44,462 bases of DNA from an uncultured Eubacterium sp. (GCA_910579075.1 CAJTSV010000020.1:1-44462), one strand, 5' to 3'. Positions 34,179 to 43,424 are shown, counted from the stretch's first letter. Notes: generated by a model from the sequence alone, not told the origin. Made by a program: numbers and translations.

Positions 34179-35156
34179 ATGAATATAGTATTTATGGTTA
34201 TGTGCCATAAAAATGCAAAACAGGTAATTAGGCTTGTGCACACCTTATTAAGGGAAGGGGTTTTTGTAGTCATTCATACAGACTCTGAAATGCAAGACAT
34301 AGAATACAAGGTAATCAGGGAGTTTGTTCAGGATAATCAACAAGTATTTCTGACTGGACAGCATATGCATGGGGAACTGGATATGCGAAGTCTTGTCGAT
34401 ATTACTCTTTTGATGATAAAAGAAGCTGTCAGGATAGAAGCTTCCAAGAAGATTCATTTTTCATATTATTGTTTGATGAGCGGACAGGATTATTTAATAA
34501 AACCTGTTGATAAAATTTTGGAAATGTTAATACATTTCTATCCGAAACCATTTATAGGATGTGCACCGTATCAGAAAACTACGCCGATTTTTTTTAAATT
34601 TGATAATAATAAGGAAACAATAAAGTGGACGAGGTTTGTAAATAATCATATCCATAACAAGGTTTTGTGGGAAATATTCCGGTATATCAGGTATATACAG
34701 AGAATTTATTACAGAATAAGAAAGAAAACTTCGCGTGATATTTTGCAAAGACTTCATGTAGATTTGTATATGGGTTCTGCATGGTGGATATTACCAGATA
34801 AGGTAATTTCTTTTATTTTGTGTGAAATGGAGAAAAAGCCAGCTTATATTGACGTGATTTTGGATGGTTCTTATACACCAGAAGAAACGTTTTTTCAGAT
34901 TATGGCATTAAGGTCTCCATTAAAGGATATGATACAAGTTCGAAAGTACAAAGACACCAAAAAAGACAGTAGGACGTGGGCAATTTTTACTGGAGCAAAA
35001 ATGGATAAGCCTTTTACAGGGCATCCGTATTATTTTGAATCAGATGATTTTGAGGAGATTCAGAAAAGTGATTTTTGGATAGCTAGAAAATTTGATGAAA
35101 CTATTGATAAAAACATTTTGGACCGTATTGATAAAGAAATATTACATATAAATTGA
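34179..35156 (+). CDS. GT14-type (core-2/I-branching-like) glycosyltransferase
   Basis: A 325-residue protein resembling the core-2/I-branching beta-1,6-N-acetylglucosaminyltransferase family (GT14), which occurs in some bacterial capsule loci. Features are VFMVMCHKNAKQVIRLVHTL, YYCLMSGQDYLIKP (the conserved SGQDYP-like motif), LYMGSAWWILPDKVISFI and DGSYTPEETFFQIM (equivalent of the catalytic PDE region). No membrane anchor is present, unlike eukaryotic members. ATG 34179 lies four bases after the polymerase stop, with AAGGGA upstream. It probably adds a side-branch HexNAc or related sugar. Confidence 0.85.
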   Translation: MNIVFMVMCHKNAKQVIRLVHTLLREGVFVVIHTDSEMQDIEYKVIREFVQDNQQVFLTGQHMHGELDMRSLVDITLLMIKEAVRIEASKKIHFSYYCLMSGQDYLIKPVDKILEMLIHFYPKPFIGCAPYQKTTPIFFKFDNNKETIKWTRFVNNHIHNKVLWEIFRYIRYIQRIYYRIRKKTSRDILQRLHVDLYMGSAWWILPDKVISFILCEMEKKPAYIDVILDGSYTPEETFFQIMALRSPLKDMIQVRKYKDTKKDSRTWAIFTGAKMDKPFTGHPYYFESDDFEEIQKSDFWIARKFDETIDKNILDRIDKEILHIN

Positions 35157-35168
35157 AAAGGCATTGGG

Positions 35169-36257
35169 ATGAAAATTTTATTTATTACGAATTCTGATAT
35201 TGGCAATACAACTTATGGAGGTGGAAAAGCTTCTGCTGCTCGTTTTGCATTGCTGAAACAATTTGGCAGTGTTACTGTATATCCGGTAGTGAAACAATCC
35301 AACAAGGCAAGCATAATATCGTTGCTGCAAGGAAATTATCCTCCGCTTCGGAATGATATAATAAGGGAAGTGCTGGATATGTGCAAAAAGAATCAATATG
35401 ATATCATATATGCAGATACTTCTGTATGTGGAACGCTTATAAAAGAATTGAAAAAAGGAGGCATAAAAACACCTATATTGTCTCATTTTCAAAATTGCGA
35501 GAGTGATTTTAATGCGATAAGATTTGGAAGAAGCAATTCACCGAAAAGTACCATATACCATAAACTTGTGCGGAGAGAGGAAAAATTAACATTAAGATAC
35601 AGTGACTGTTGTGCAGCACTTTCGGACAGAGATGCACACAGGCTGAAAGAGTTGTATGGGAAAAAAACAGATGTCTTACTTCCACTGTTTTTAAAAGATG
35701 AAGTTTTGGATTTAGATATTGAATCAGCAGATAGAAAACGAAATAAGTATTGCCTTCTTTTTGGGCCAGTGCTTTATCCAAATGTTGAAGGATTCCGCTG
35801 GTTTCTAAAAAATGTGTCTCCTTATATCAAAATAAAGACGGTAATTGCAGGAAAAGGATTTGAAGAATATCAGGATGAATTTCAGAGAGAATTTGTTCAG
35901 GTAACGGGTTTTGTGAAAGATATTCAAAGTCTTTACCAGAATGCAGCATGTGTATGTATTCCATTGTTCCATGGCTGCGGAATGAAAATAAAAACAGCAG
36001 AAGCTTTGATGTATGGAAAAACTGTGTTTGGAACAGATGAAGCTTTTTCAGGATTTCAGTTTGATATTGATAAAGCAGGAGGCATTTGTAATCAGGCAGA
36101 AGAATATATCCATAGGATTAATTCTTTCTTGGAAAGAGAACATAATTTTTATAATGTTTATTCCAGGGAAATCTATCAGAAAAAATATTCTGAGACATCA
36201 GCCATGAAACGTTATCGGGCAGTTTTCAAAAGATTATGTCAAAGTATAGAAAAATGA
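35169..36257 (+). CDS. Glycosyltransferase, GT4-like
   Basis: A 362-residue GT-B enzyme. MKILFITNSDIGNTTYGGGK is the first strand with a Gly-rich loop; the middle has RREEKLTLRYSDCCAALSDR (typical linker helix) and the C-terminal domain starts at KYCLLFGPVLYPNVEGFRWF. PLFHGCGMKIKTAEALMYGK is the nucleotide-sugar site with the conserved Glu, characteristic of transferases in extracellular polysaccharide clusters. It follows the GT14-like gene by 12 bases. Donor and linkage unknown. Confidence 0.87.
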   Translation: MKILFITNSDIGNTTYGGGKASAARFALLKQFGSVTVYPVVKQSNKASIISLLQGNYPPLRNDIIREVLDMCKKNQYDIIYADTSVCGTLIKELKKGGIKTPILSHFQNCESDFNAIRFGRSNSPKSTIYHKLVRREEKLTLRYSDCCAALSDRDAHRLKELYGKKTDVLLPLFLKDEVLDLDIESADRKRNKYCLLFGPVLYPNVEGFRWFLKNVSPYIKIKTVIAGKGFEEYQDEFQREFVQVTGFVKDIQSLYQNAACVCIPLFHGCGMKIKTAEALMYGKTVFGTDEAFSGFQFDIDKAGGICNQAEEYIHRINSFLEREHNFYNVYSREIYQKKYSETSAMKRYRAVFKRLCQSIEK

Positions 36258-36418
36258 AAATGCTTATTAGCAAAATTCCTTCTAATTACTGTTCTTGAAG
36301 AAAAATATATATCGCTCTAAAACATTAGAAAGAAATAATTGAGATATCTAATTTAGGATTGCTGGTGTCAGATAATGTAAATTGAAGTTACCAATTAAAA
36401 TTTTATGAGGAAAACTGG

Positions 36419-37633
36419 TTGAATGAATTAAAGAAACGGACGAAAGTGCCGAATAATCGAAAAAAATACTGGTTCCCCAATATGCTGCTGTTTTATTTGC
36501 TGCGTTTGAATGTATGCAGGGATAAAAATCTATGGATTTTCGGAAGCTGGGAAGGTAATAGGTATGATGATAACAGCAGGCATTTGTTCGAATATATAAG
36601 GGAAATGCATCCAGATATCCGGGCTGTATGGCTGGCAAATTGTGAAAATATAGTCAGCGAAATCAGGAAGAAAGGTTATGAAGCATATATATCCGGTTCC
36701 AGAGAAGGGCGAAGAATACAGCTTCGTGCAGGAGCCGTGTTTTATACAAATGGTATAGATGATTTTGGGAATATAGGTTATTTTTATGGGGCAAAAATCA
36801 TATCTTTGTGGCATGGATTTGGGATAAAGAATATTTATTTTGCCGGGATGAAAAAGGATATCCGGTATTGGAAAAACAGGTTGCAGAATAGGATTTTTTC
36901 CTGGGTTGGCAGGGATATTACAATTTCATCTTCAAAAGCGTGCAGTGATTATTTCCGAAGGGCATTTTGTCTGCGAAAAGAACAGATACAGATAACAGGG
37001 TTTCCGCGTAACGATATATTTCGAAAACAGCTGAAACCTTCAGATGTCTTTGGAGATAAAAAGGCAGATGAATACCGTTTTATGTTATATATGCCGACTT
37101 ATAGAAGTTATAAAGATTTTTCTATACAGGAAACAGTTGAACAGATTGCTGGAGACAGGGTACTGTCTGCTGCGTTCAGGAAACAAAAAACTGTGCTGCT
37201 CGTAAAAAAACATTATCTTACTGAATTAGAATGGAAGCATTTGCCTTCTGAAATCAAAGTGTTGGAAGATAGTCAGGTATCATCAGTGCAAGAACTTCTG
37301 GCAATATCTGATTTAATAATAACAGATTATTCAAGCTGTATATTGGATTATGTATTGTCAGGTAAACCGGCTGTCCTTTATGCACCGGACAGGAAAACAT
37401 ATTGCATGAATGTGGGAATGGCGAAAAAATGGCATAAGGTATATGACAGATATTCGCTGGATTCTTACCAGGAATTGAAGCAAGTGCTTTTAGAGTGTCT
37501 GTCAGGAGAGAAAGGAATTGCTGATGAAACAACAGAGTATCTGAGAGGGATTTGTGAAGATGAGAGTATAAAAGGAACAAATTATTGTGAAAATGTATAT
37601 AGGCTGGTGTATCAAAGCGTTTTTGGAAGATGA
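36419..37633 (+). CDS. CDP-glycerol glycerophosphotransferase family protein (TagF/TagB-like)
   Basis: A 404-residue protein of the glycerophosphotransferase family that transfers glycerol phosphate (or related polyol phosphate) from a CDP-activated donor. Seen are IISLWHGFGIKNIYFAGMKK, which corresponds to the catalytic WHGxxxK region of TagF, TGFPRNDIF and the C-terminal IITDYSSCILDYVLSGKPA with the second conserved His/Asp site region. No N-terminal membrane segment. The start is TTG 36419 with GAGG upstream. A CDP-glycerol-synthesising enzyme (39510) is encoded nearby, supporting glycerol-phosphate decoration or a teichoic-acid-like polymer. The 161 bases before it show no clear promoter. 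Confidence 0.85.
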   Translation: MNELKKRTKVPNNRKKYWFPNMLLFYLLRLNVCRDKNLWIFGSWEGNRYDDNSRHLFEYIREMHPDIRAVWLANCENIVSEIRKKGYEAYISGSREGRRIQLRAGAVFYTNGIDDFGNIGYFYGAKIISLWHGFGIKNIYFAGMKKDIRYWKNRLQNRIFSWVGRDITISSSKACSDYFRRAFCLRKEQIQITGFPRNDIFRKQLKPSDVFGDKKADEYRFMLYMPTYRSYKDFSIQETVEQIAGDRVLSAAFRKQKTVLLVKKHYLTELEWKHLPSEIKVLEDSQVSSVQELLAISDLIITDYSSCILDYVLSGKPAVLYAPDRKTYCMNVGMAKKWHKVYDRYSLDSYQELKQVLLECLSGEKGIADETTEYLRGICEDESIKGTNYCENVYRLVYQSVFGR

Positions 37634-37645
37634 GAACGGATTTTG

Positions 37646-37875
37646 GCAGGCTGGTTAGCCAATCTGGCAGGGCTTTCTATGGGTAACGCCGTCTGCAATG
37701 TGTAGAAAAGCAGTCAGGCTCAGGGTGCCATGGCGGATATATACAAATTTATACAGTGCGGGACATCCCGGGCGCACCGGATTGTGAGTGGTAATTGTTT
37801 TTTCAGGCGGAGTCTGTCGGAGAGGAAAGCTTTCAGAGGCTTGGGGAGATTTTCCATGTCACTGGAACTGCGGCA
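37646..37875 (-). pseudogene. IS630-like transposase relic (short fragments)
   Basis: On the minus strand YIRHGTLSLTAFLHIADGVT is encoded near 37690-37745 and MENLPKPLK near 37850. Both match fragments of the larger relic at 42102-42791, with 17 bases identical around tatccgccatggcac. Everything between is shortened and frameshifted. This accounts for most of the 325-base gap between the neighbouring genes; the plus-strand ORF across it is a shadow. Confidence 0.65.
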
Positions 37876-37958
37876 AGCAGCCTCCATCTGCAGGCGGGAA
37901 CTGGTAACAGATGTAAATCAGTTCGGATTTGAGATAAAAGTGTGATGGTGTAAGCAGG

Positions 37959-39413
37959 ATGAATAAGGTTCAGAAATTATTTCAAAATTATTACCGTATG
38001 CCAGTACAAGTGAAAGCATCTATGTGGTATGCAGCTTGCAATGTCTTACAGAAAGGAATGTCATTTGTGACTGTGCCAATATATATCCGGATGCTTACAG
38101 TATCGGAATATGGCAGATATGTGACATTTCTTTCATGGAAAGATATTGTAATGATATTTGCTACTTTTAATTTATTTTATGGGGTTTATACGAAATACAT
38201 TATAGACCATGAAAAGGACAGAGACGGATATACTTCCTGTATGCAGTGCCTGTGTACATTGCTGACAGCAGCTGCTTTCATTGTTTATATGCTGATGCAT
38301 AAATTTTGGAATAATTTATTTGCGGCTGATATAAAGCTGATGCTTCTTGTGTTTATGTATTGCCTGTTTACGCCGGCTTATTCCTTTTGGCTTGCTAGAC
38401 AGCGGGCTGAATATAACTATGTAAGAATGGTTTTTGTATCGCTTATTGTTATACTGGGAGTTCCTGTGACAAGCCTGTGTCTCCTGTATATTACAGACTT
38501 ACGGGAGCGTGCAGTGATTTATGGATATCTGTCTGTGCAGCTTCTGACAGGTTTCTTTTTTTATGTATGGCATCTGGTTCGGGGAAAAATGTTTTATAAC
38601 AGGGAGTACTGGACATCTGGACTTCGGTTTAATTTACCACTCCTTCCGCATTACTTGTCATTACTTATATTAAGCCAGTCTGACCGCATTATGATTACAA
38701 AATTTGCAGGAAGCGACAAAGCCGGGATATATAATCTGGCCTATCAGGTGTCTGTTGTAATGAATGTGGTGGCGGATGCAATGAATGGAGCATTAACACC
38801 ATGGGTGTATAGAAAATTAAAGGAAAAAAATTATGAGAAGCTCAAATCTGTTCCAAAAGCAGCCTGCATTTTTCTTCAAATAATTTCTGCAGCTGTGATT
38901 CTGTCTGCACCGGAAATTGTACAGGTTATTGGCACAAAAGAGTATCTTGAAGCAGTCTGGATTATACCTCCTGTTACAGCCAGTGCTTATTTTGTATTTT
39001 GTTATGGGCTATTTTGCAATATAGAATTTTATTACTTCAGGACAAAATACGTTACATTAGCTACGTTTGCAGGGGCAGGCATGAATCTGATATTGAATTT
39101 GTTTTTTATTCCACAAGCAGGGTATCTGGCAGCAGGATATACGACGGCAGTGAGTTATTTTATAACTTTTTCTATACATTATCTGGTGTATGAATCTTTG
39201 AGGAAGTGCTGTATGGATGGCAATAGCGTATATGATACATTATTCATATGGAGAAGCTGTATATTGTTGTTTGCGTGCTCATGCATTGGCAGTATATTGT
39301 ATCGGCTTCCTGCAGCAGTCCGGTATGGACTGATACTTTTTTTTATAGCTGTAACAGCAATCTTCAAGGATAAAGTGGCCAGTGTAATTTCTGAGATAAA
39401 AACAGCAGAATGA
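37959..39413 (+). CDS. Wzx-like polysaccharide flippase
   Basis: A 484-residue membrane protein of the polysaccharide transport (MOP/PST) family with about 12 to 14 hydrophobic helices. It flips lipid-linked repeat units to the outer face of the membrane. Family features are the start VKASMWYAACNVLQKGMSFV and FVTVPIYIRMLTVSEYGRYV, the central SGLRFNLPLLPHYLSLLIL followed by QSDRIMITKFAGSDKAGIYN, and the late AGMNLILNLFFIPQAGYLAA. It fits with the Wzy-like and Wzz-like proteins of this locus as a Wzx/Wzy-dependent pathway. It follows an IS630 relic. Confidence 0.9.
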   Translation: MNKVQKLFQNYYRMPVQVKASMWYAACNVLQKGMSFVTVPIYIRMLTVSEYGRYVTFLSWKDIVMIFATFNLFYGVYTKYIIDHEKDRDGYTSCMQCLCTLLTAAAFIVYMLMHKFWNNLFAADIKLMLLVFMYCLFTPAYSFWLARQRAEYNYVRMVFVSLIVILGVPVTSLCLLYITDLRERAVIYGYLSVQLLTGFFFYVWHLVRGKMFYNREYWTSGLRFNLPLLPHYLSLLILSQSDRIMITKFAGSDKAGIYNLAYQVSVVMNVVADAMNGALTPWVYRKLKEKNYEKLKSVPKAACIFLQIISAAVILSAPEIVQVIGTKEYLEAVWIIPPVTASAYFVFCYGLFCNIEFYYFRTKYVTLATFAGAGMNLILNLFFIPQAGYLAAGYTTAVSYFITFSIHYLVYESLRKCCMDGNSVYDTLFIWRSCILLFACSCIGSILYRLPAAVRYGLILFFIAVTAIFKDKVASVISEIKTAE

Positions 39414-39509
39414 GTAAGAGGATTTAATATTATACAAGGCAGATGCTGGAATCAGTATACAGGAACTGGCGGCTGAATTTTGCGATGGAATTTGTAAGAG
39501 AGGAAGTTT

Positions 39510-39992
39510 ATGGAAAGAAAAGGAATCATAATTGGGTATACTGCAGGTGTTTTTGATTTATTTCACATTGGGCATCTGAATCTTTTGAAAAATGCAAAAG
39601 GAATGTGTGACAGACTGGTAGTAGGAGTTACTGTTGACGAACTTGTTTCATATAAAGGAAAAAATGCACTTATTCCTTTTGAAGACCGCATAGAAATTGT
39701 GAGAAGCTGCCGATATGTAGATGCAGCTGTTCCGCAGTACAGCATGGACAAGCTGGATGCTTGCAGGAAGCTGAAGGCTTCTGTTCTTTTTGTTGGGGAT
39801 GACTGGTATGGAACAGAGAAATGGAAGGATTATGACAAAAACTTCGGCTGTGAGGAAGTAAAGATAGTATATTTTCCATATACGAAAGGTATTTCATCAA
39901 CTATAATTACAAAGGCACTGCATGAGGCAAGAGGATGGACAAGTAAAGAAGCTGGCAAAGCTTTGCACATAAATGAAAAAGGGGATTTGTAA
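39510..39992 (+). CDS. Glycerol-3-phosphate cytidylyltransferase-like protein (TagD-like)
   Basis: A 160-residue nucleotidyltransferase that would make CDP-glycerol (or a related CDP-polyol) from CTP. The HxGH motif is in GVFDLFHIGHLNLLKNAK and the second substrate motif is YTKGISSTIITKALHE. RCRYVD-type RSCRYVDAAVP and FVGDDWYGTEKWKDY match TagD. It is longer than TagD (about 130 residues) by a C-terminal tail. A matching transferase of the TagF/TagB family is encoded at 36419. The specific substrate is inferred from this pairing; ethanolamine-phosphate or other alditols remain possible. Confidence 0.87.
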   Translation: MERKGIIIGYTAGVFDLFHIGHLNLLKNAKGMCDRLVVGVTVDELVSYKGKNALIPFEDRIEIVRSCRYVDAAVPQYSMDKLDACRKLKASVLFVGDDWYGTEKWKDYDKNFGCEEVKIVYFPYTKGISSTIITKALHEARGWTSKEAGKALHINEKGDL

Positions 39993-39993
39993 G

Positions 39994-41037
39994 GTGATTA
40001 ATAAAAGGTATAGTATGAGTTCGTATCTTGCATTGCGGTATGTTGAACGCAGAAATACTGATTTTTGCTGTAAATATCATTATAAAAGGCCGCAGCTGAG
40101 GGAGCAGAAAGAGCTGGTAATGGTCAGGACAGCACAGGAAATACATAACTCAATTGAAAAACAGCTTGGCTGGATTATCAAGAAATACCATAAAACAGGC
40201 ATTATGCTTTCGGGCGGGATGGATTCTGCTGTTTTGGCTTCATACCTGCCAGGATGCGAAGCCTATACCTTCCGGTTTCTGGATGGCATTTACCAAAAGG
40301 ATGAATTGCAAAGAGCAGAAATGTTTGCGGAATATAACGGGCTGAAGCTGCATTATGTAGACATCGGATGGGAGACAGTTAAAATGGCCCTAAGTGATGT
40401 CATGAAATCGAAAGGCGGTCCGGTCCATTCAATTGAACCGCAAATTTATGCTGCTGCAAGGGAAGCTGCGAAGAATCATGTAGATGTCATGGTTATCGGA
40501 GACGGTGCTGATTATGTTTTTGGCGGGATGGATAGGCTGCTCTCAAGGGATTGGCTGTTTGATGAATTCATGGACAGGTATATTTATGTAAAGCCAGGAG
40601 ATGTGCTGGAAGAAGCTGACAGCATGTGTTATTTGTTTGAACAATACAGACAAGGTGACGGAATTGATTTTGAGGGCTTTTTGAGTGTAGTAGCTGCGGA
40701 AGAAAGTTACGGTTCATATGAAAATGCCTTTGAAGCGGCGGGAATGCATTATTATGACCCATACCAATTCTTAAAGATGGGTATGCCGCTTGATCTGTGG
40801 CGTATTAGAAATGGAGAATCTAAATATCTTATAAGAGAACTTTTCAGGATGAGATATCCAGATATCCCTGTACCTGAAAAAAATCCTATGCCACGGCTAG
40901 TCGATTTTTATTTCGCTGGCTGGAGAGGGCCGCAAAGGCCGGAATTCAGAAAGGACATTGATATGGCTAAATATAATGGAAACCAGAAATGGCTTTTGTG
41001 GTGCCTGGAGAAGTTTCTTGAAATGGCTGATAAATAA
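39994..41037 (+). CDS. Stand-alone asparagine-synthase-type PP-loop ATPase
   Basis: About 347 residues resembling only the C-terminal synthetase half of asparagine synthase B. The PP-loop LSGGMDSAVLASYL is near residue 72 and the second motif GDGADYVFGG near 169; the C-terminal half reads MGMPLDLWRIRNGESKYLIR. The glutamine amidotransferase domain with its N-terminal Cys is absent. In glycan loci such proteins are thought to amidate carboxylated sugars or attach amino acids after adenylation; the ammonia source here is unknown. GTG 39994 with GGGGA upstream is chosen; ATG 39973 (overlapping the previous gene) and ATG 40015 are alternatives. Confidence 0.8.
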   Translation: MINKRYSMSSYLALRYVERRNTDFCCKYHYKRPQLREQKELVMVRTAQEIHNSIEKQLGWIIKKYHKTGIMLSGGMDSAVLASYLPGCEAYTFRFLDGIYQKDELQRAEMFAEYNGLKLHYVDIGWETVKMALSDVMKSKGGPVHSIEPQIYAAAREAAKNHVDVMVIGDGADYVFGGMDRLLSRDWLFDEFMDRYIYVKPGDVLEEADSMCYLFEQYRQGDGIDFEGFLSVVAAEESYGSYENAFEAAGMHYYDPYQFLKMGMPLDLWRIRNGESKYLIRELFRMRYPDIPVPEKNPMPRLVDFYFAGWRGPQRPEFRKDIDMAKYNGNQKWLLWCLEKFLEMADK

Positions 41038-41057
41038 TATAAAAATAGGAGAACAGA

Positions 41058-41991
41058 ATGGAAATGAAGAAAAAAGAAATAAAAAGCAAGATAAAATCAA
41101 AAATTCCATCGTCGATTTTGCCTGAAATTCAAAAAATACATGTGATTTTGCTGAATTTTATTTATATGCTGCGTTATGTTATACAGAATCTGACAGGAAA
41201 TTTTGGAATTCGCTTTTTGGTTCTCAGTGTCGGACAGGCGTGCAATTACAAATGCAAGGACTGTGCTAATTTTTGTCCGGTATCTCCTAAAGAATATAAG
41301 CGTTATGAACTGGATGACATTTTGGAAAGCATAAAACGCATTTTGAAAAATGTAAATTTTATACAGGTCTTTCAAATTCAGGGTGGTGAGCCATTTTTAT
41401 ATTCTGAACTGGGGGGGGGTGCTGGAATATCTGGGTAACCGGAAAGATAAAATACATCAAATTGTTATTGCAACAAATGGGAGTATTGTGCCTGATGATA
41501 AACTGATGTATCTGATACATAAGCATGGCGTTCAAATCAGAATCAGTGATTATGGAAGATTTCCTGAAAAACTTGAATTATTGCAGCAAAAATGTTATCA
41601 GTTCAAAGTTCAATTCACGATATATGGGTTTGCAACAGGGGACTCATCATGGTTTCAGTGCGGAGAAGTTGGTGTAAAGAGAGAGAGGGATGATAATTTA
41701 GTCAGAAACAGATTCAGATGCTGTGCTTTTAAAAATTGCTTAACACTGGAGAGGGGAGAATTATCCCATTGCAGCAGGGCTTCAAACAGTTATCATATTC
41801 AGGGATTTAAAAGACAGAAAAATGATTTTATTAAAGTAACGGATGATAAAAATTTTGGAAAATATTTGAGGAGATATGTAATCTTTCCAAAGCCGATGGA
41901 AGCATGTTATTATTGTTACGGTACTTCTCTTGGATGTACAATACCAGCTGCAATTCAGGAAGGAGATTCTGGTACAGCATTGCACAAATAA
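41058..41991 (+). pseudogene. Radical SAM protein split by a G9 run (phase-variable or assembly error)
   Basis: The first part (41058-41438) has a basic start, then the radical SAM motif CNYKCKDC at residues 62-69 and the GGEPFLYSEL region, and runs into TAA just after nine G. The second part, in another frame, continues naturally as VLEYLGNRKDKIHQIVIATN and ends with a Cys-rich tail (EACYYCYGTSLGCTIPAAIQ), as in SPASM-like members. Removing one G would give a continuous protein of about 310 residues. Sugar or peptide modification in the glycan pathway is inferred from position after the PP-loop gene. RBS AGGAG lies before the start. Confidence 0.85.
41411..41419 (+). repeat. G9 homopolymer inside the radical SAM gene
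   Basis: Nine G follow the CT of codon CTG. With eight G the reading frame would continue through to 41991; with nine it ends at 41438. Confidence 0.9.
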
Positions 41992-42017
41992 CGGTGAATT
42001 AAATTGTTAATGGTACA

Positions 42018-42037
42018 AATCAGATATCTATCTGATT
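42018..42037. repeat. Short inverted repeat after the radical SAM gene
   Basis: aatcagata and tatctgatt flank two bases. It lies 27 bases after the radical SAM stop and could form a weak hairpin, but no T run follows. Confidence 0.45.
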
Positions 42038-42101
42038 CATCCATGAACTATGCCTGTGTATATAGACAAACCGGATTCGATGGTGGGGGCTGTGCATGAA
42101 C

Positions 42102-42791
42102 TCAGCCTTGCTTTTTAAGTTCGTTGCAGATAAACATCCAGTATGCCCCTGAATCTGTGTTGACTAATACTTTCACGGCTTTTGCGAAATATTCTTCCGT
42201 CTGTGTGGAATTCAGATACGGGACTTGCATGCGACTGGATGCAGCATCGAAAAAACAAATCAGGCTTACAGTGCCATGGCGGATATAATCAAACTCCATT
42301 TTTACACGTAATTCCAGCAAAGGCGGTTTTTCTGAAATCTGGTCAGTACTACCTTGCTTTTTGATTTTTGCAGCCAAAAGGGGAAGAATCCGTTGGCTTG
42401 CTTCATAACCTGAATCACATGGATTCTGGTAGGCAAGGTCAATGATAACCATAATCTGTTTATGCGTAAATACAGGCAGTGTTCTTGAACGTTTCCTGTT
42501 AGTAAAGAAGCAGGCAGATTTTTTTCCCAAGCTTATCCGATGCGCTTGCTTCAATCTCCCGCAAAGAAGGAAGGTTTTCCATAAAACGATTTCGCCAGGT
42601 TGCAACATGGTTGTAATGAAGCTCAGACTGTTATGCAATCATCCTTTTGGCATACTCTGTGATGAAAAAAGGATGATTTTGGATTGTTTGACCAGGCTTG
42701 CAAGAAAAGAGAGGATTTTGGATACGGCAGGAAAGACAGTTTTAATGTCATCTGACAAAACAGGAATCATATCAATCGTTTTCTTTCGCAT
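42102..42791 (-). pseudogene. IS630-like transposase, degraded
   Basis: On the minus strand the ORF starting at 42791 (ATG, with GGAAGGA upstream) gives MRKKTIDMIPVLSD and LVKQSKIILFSSQSMPKG, the N-terminal part of an IS630-type protein. After frameshifts, MENLPSLREIE and FTHKQIMVIIDLAYQNP continue the helix-turn-helix region, and EFDYIRHGTVSLICFFDAAS is the start of the DDE domain. The catalytic middle and the C-terminus are deleted (ending about residue 178 of the larger ORF). No terminal repeats were identified. Related fragments occur at 37646-37875 in the same orientation. Confidence 0.75.
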
Positions 42792-43424
42792 AATAGTCCT
42801 TCCTTGCTTCTTTGTATTAAGACTATTATGCACTGAAATGCCCAAAAAGAGAACAAAAATTTATTCACTGCTAATTATGTAATATTGTACTGGCTGAATG
42901 TATATATCAATGGTCACATTGCCGGCATGCTTCAGAGATATTCCGCAGAGGATTTCTGCACCGCTTCTTAATGTAAATCTTAAATATTTTCATCATCTAT
43001 TGTAGTATTTTCTTGTTATGTTAGAAACTGGCGTTGAAGTTGCAGATTCCAGTTTCTTTTCGTCTTAAACTTTTTCCAATATAATAAAATTTCTATGTTT
43101 CTAAAATTTAAGGTAGTTTTATAGGTTTGCTGCTGTTATTTTATGCTTGCAAGTCGGCGTGAGAAACAAAGCGGTACTGATATGCCGAGGTCAGATGCGT
43201 TCAAATCATATTTGTAACTATAAGAATATAGTACCCAGCTTTATTGTCAAAATCCATAAAACCCATAAAACCCATAAAACCCAAATCGATATCATATTAA
43301 CATTTTCATTACATTATAAAAATGTAATAAAATCAGTCTTTACCCAGTTCATAATTTCACAACATAAATACGTTGATAAATTCAATAAACGAATATACAA
43401 TACATTTATTGAAGGAGAATAATT
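42792..43424. other. Intergenic region with terminator-like and operator-like repeats
   Basis: No supported gene in 630 bases. At 43023-43057 agaaactgg and ccagtttct form a 9-pair hairpin with a 17-base loop followed by TTT (weak terminator). At 43256-43282 the 9-base unit ataaaaccc is repeated three times. At 43308-43328 attacatt-ataaa-aatgtaat is a perfect dyad, about 100 bases before the DUF2087-type gene, and may be its operator. Confidence 0.55.

Noticed and set aside
37730..37945. Plus-strand ORF of 71 residues between the TagF-like and flippase genes
   Set aside because: It overlaps transposase fragments read on the minus strand, has no ribosome site and is not protein-like.
43256..43282. 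Possible CRISPR-like array
   Set aside because: The unit is only nine bases, has no spacers, and no cas genes are present.
43147..43422. Plus-strand ORF containing a KTHKTHKTQ stretch
   Set aside because: Produced by the ataaaaccc tandem repeat; no ribosome site and no family.
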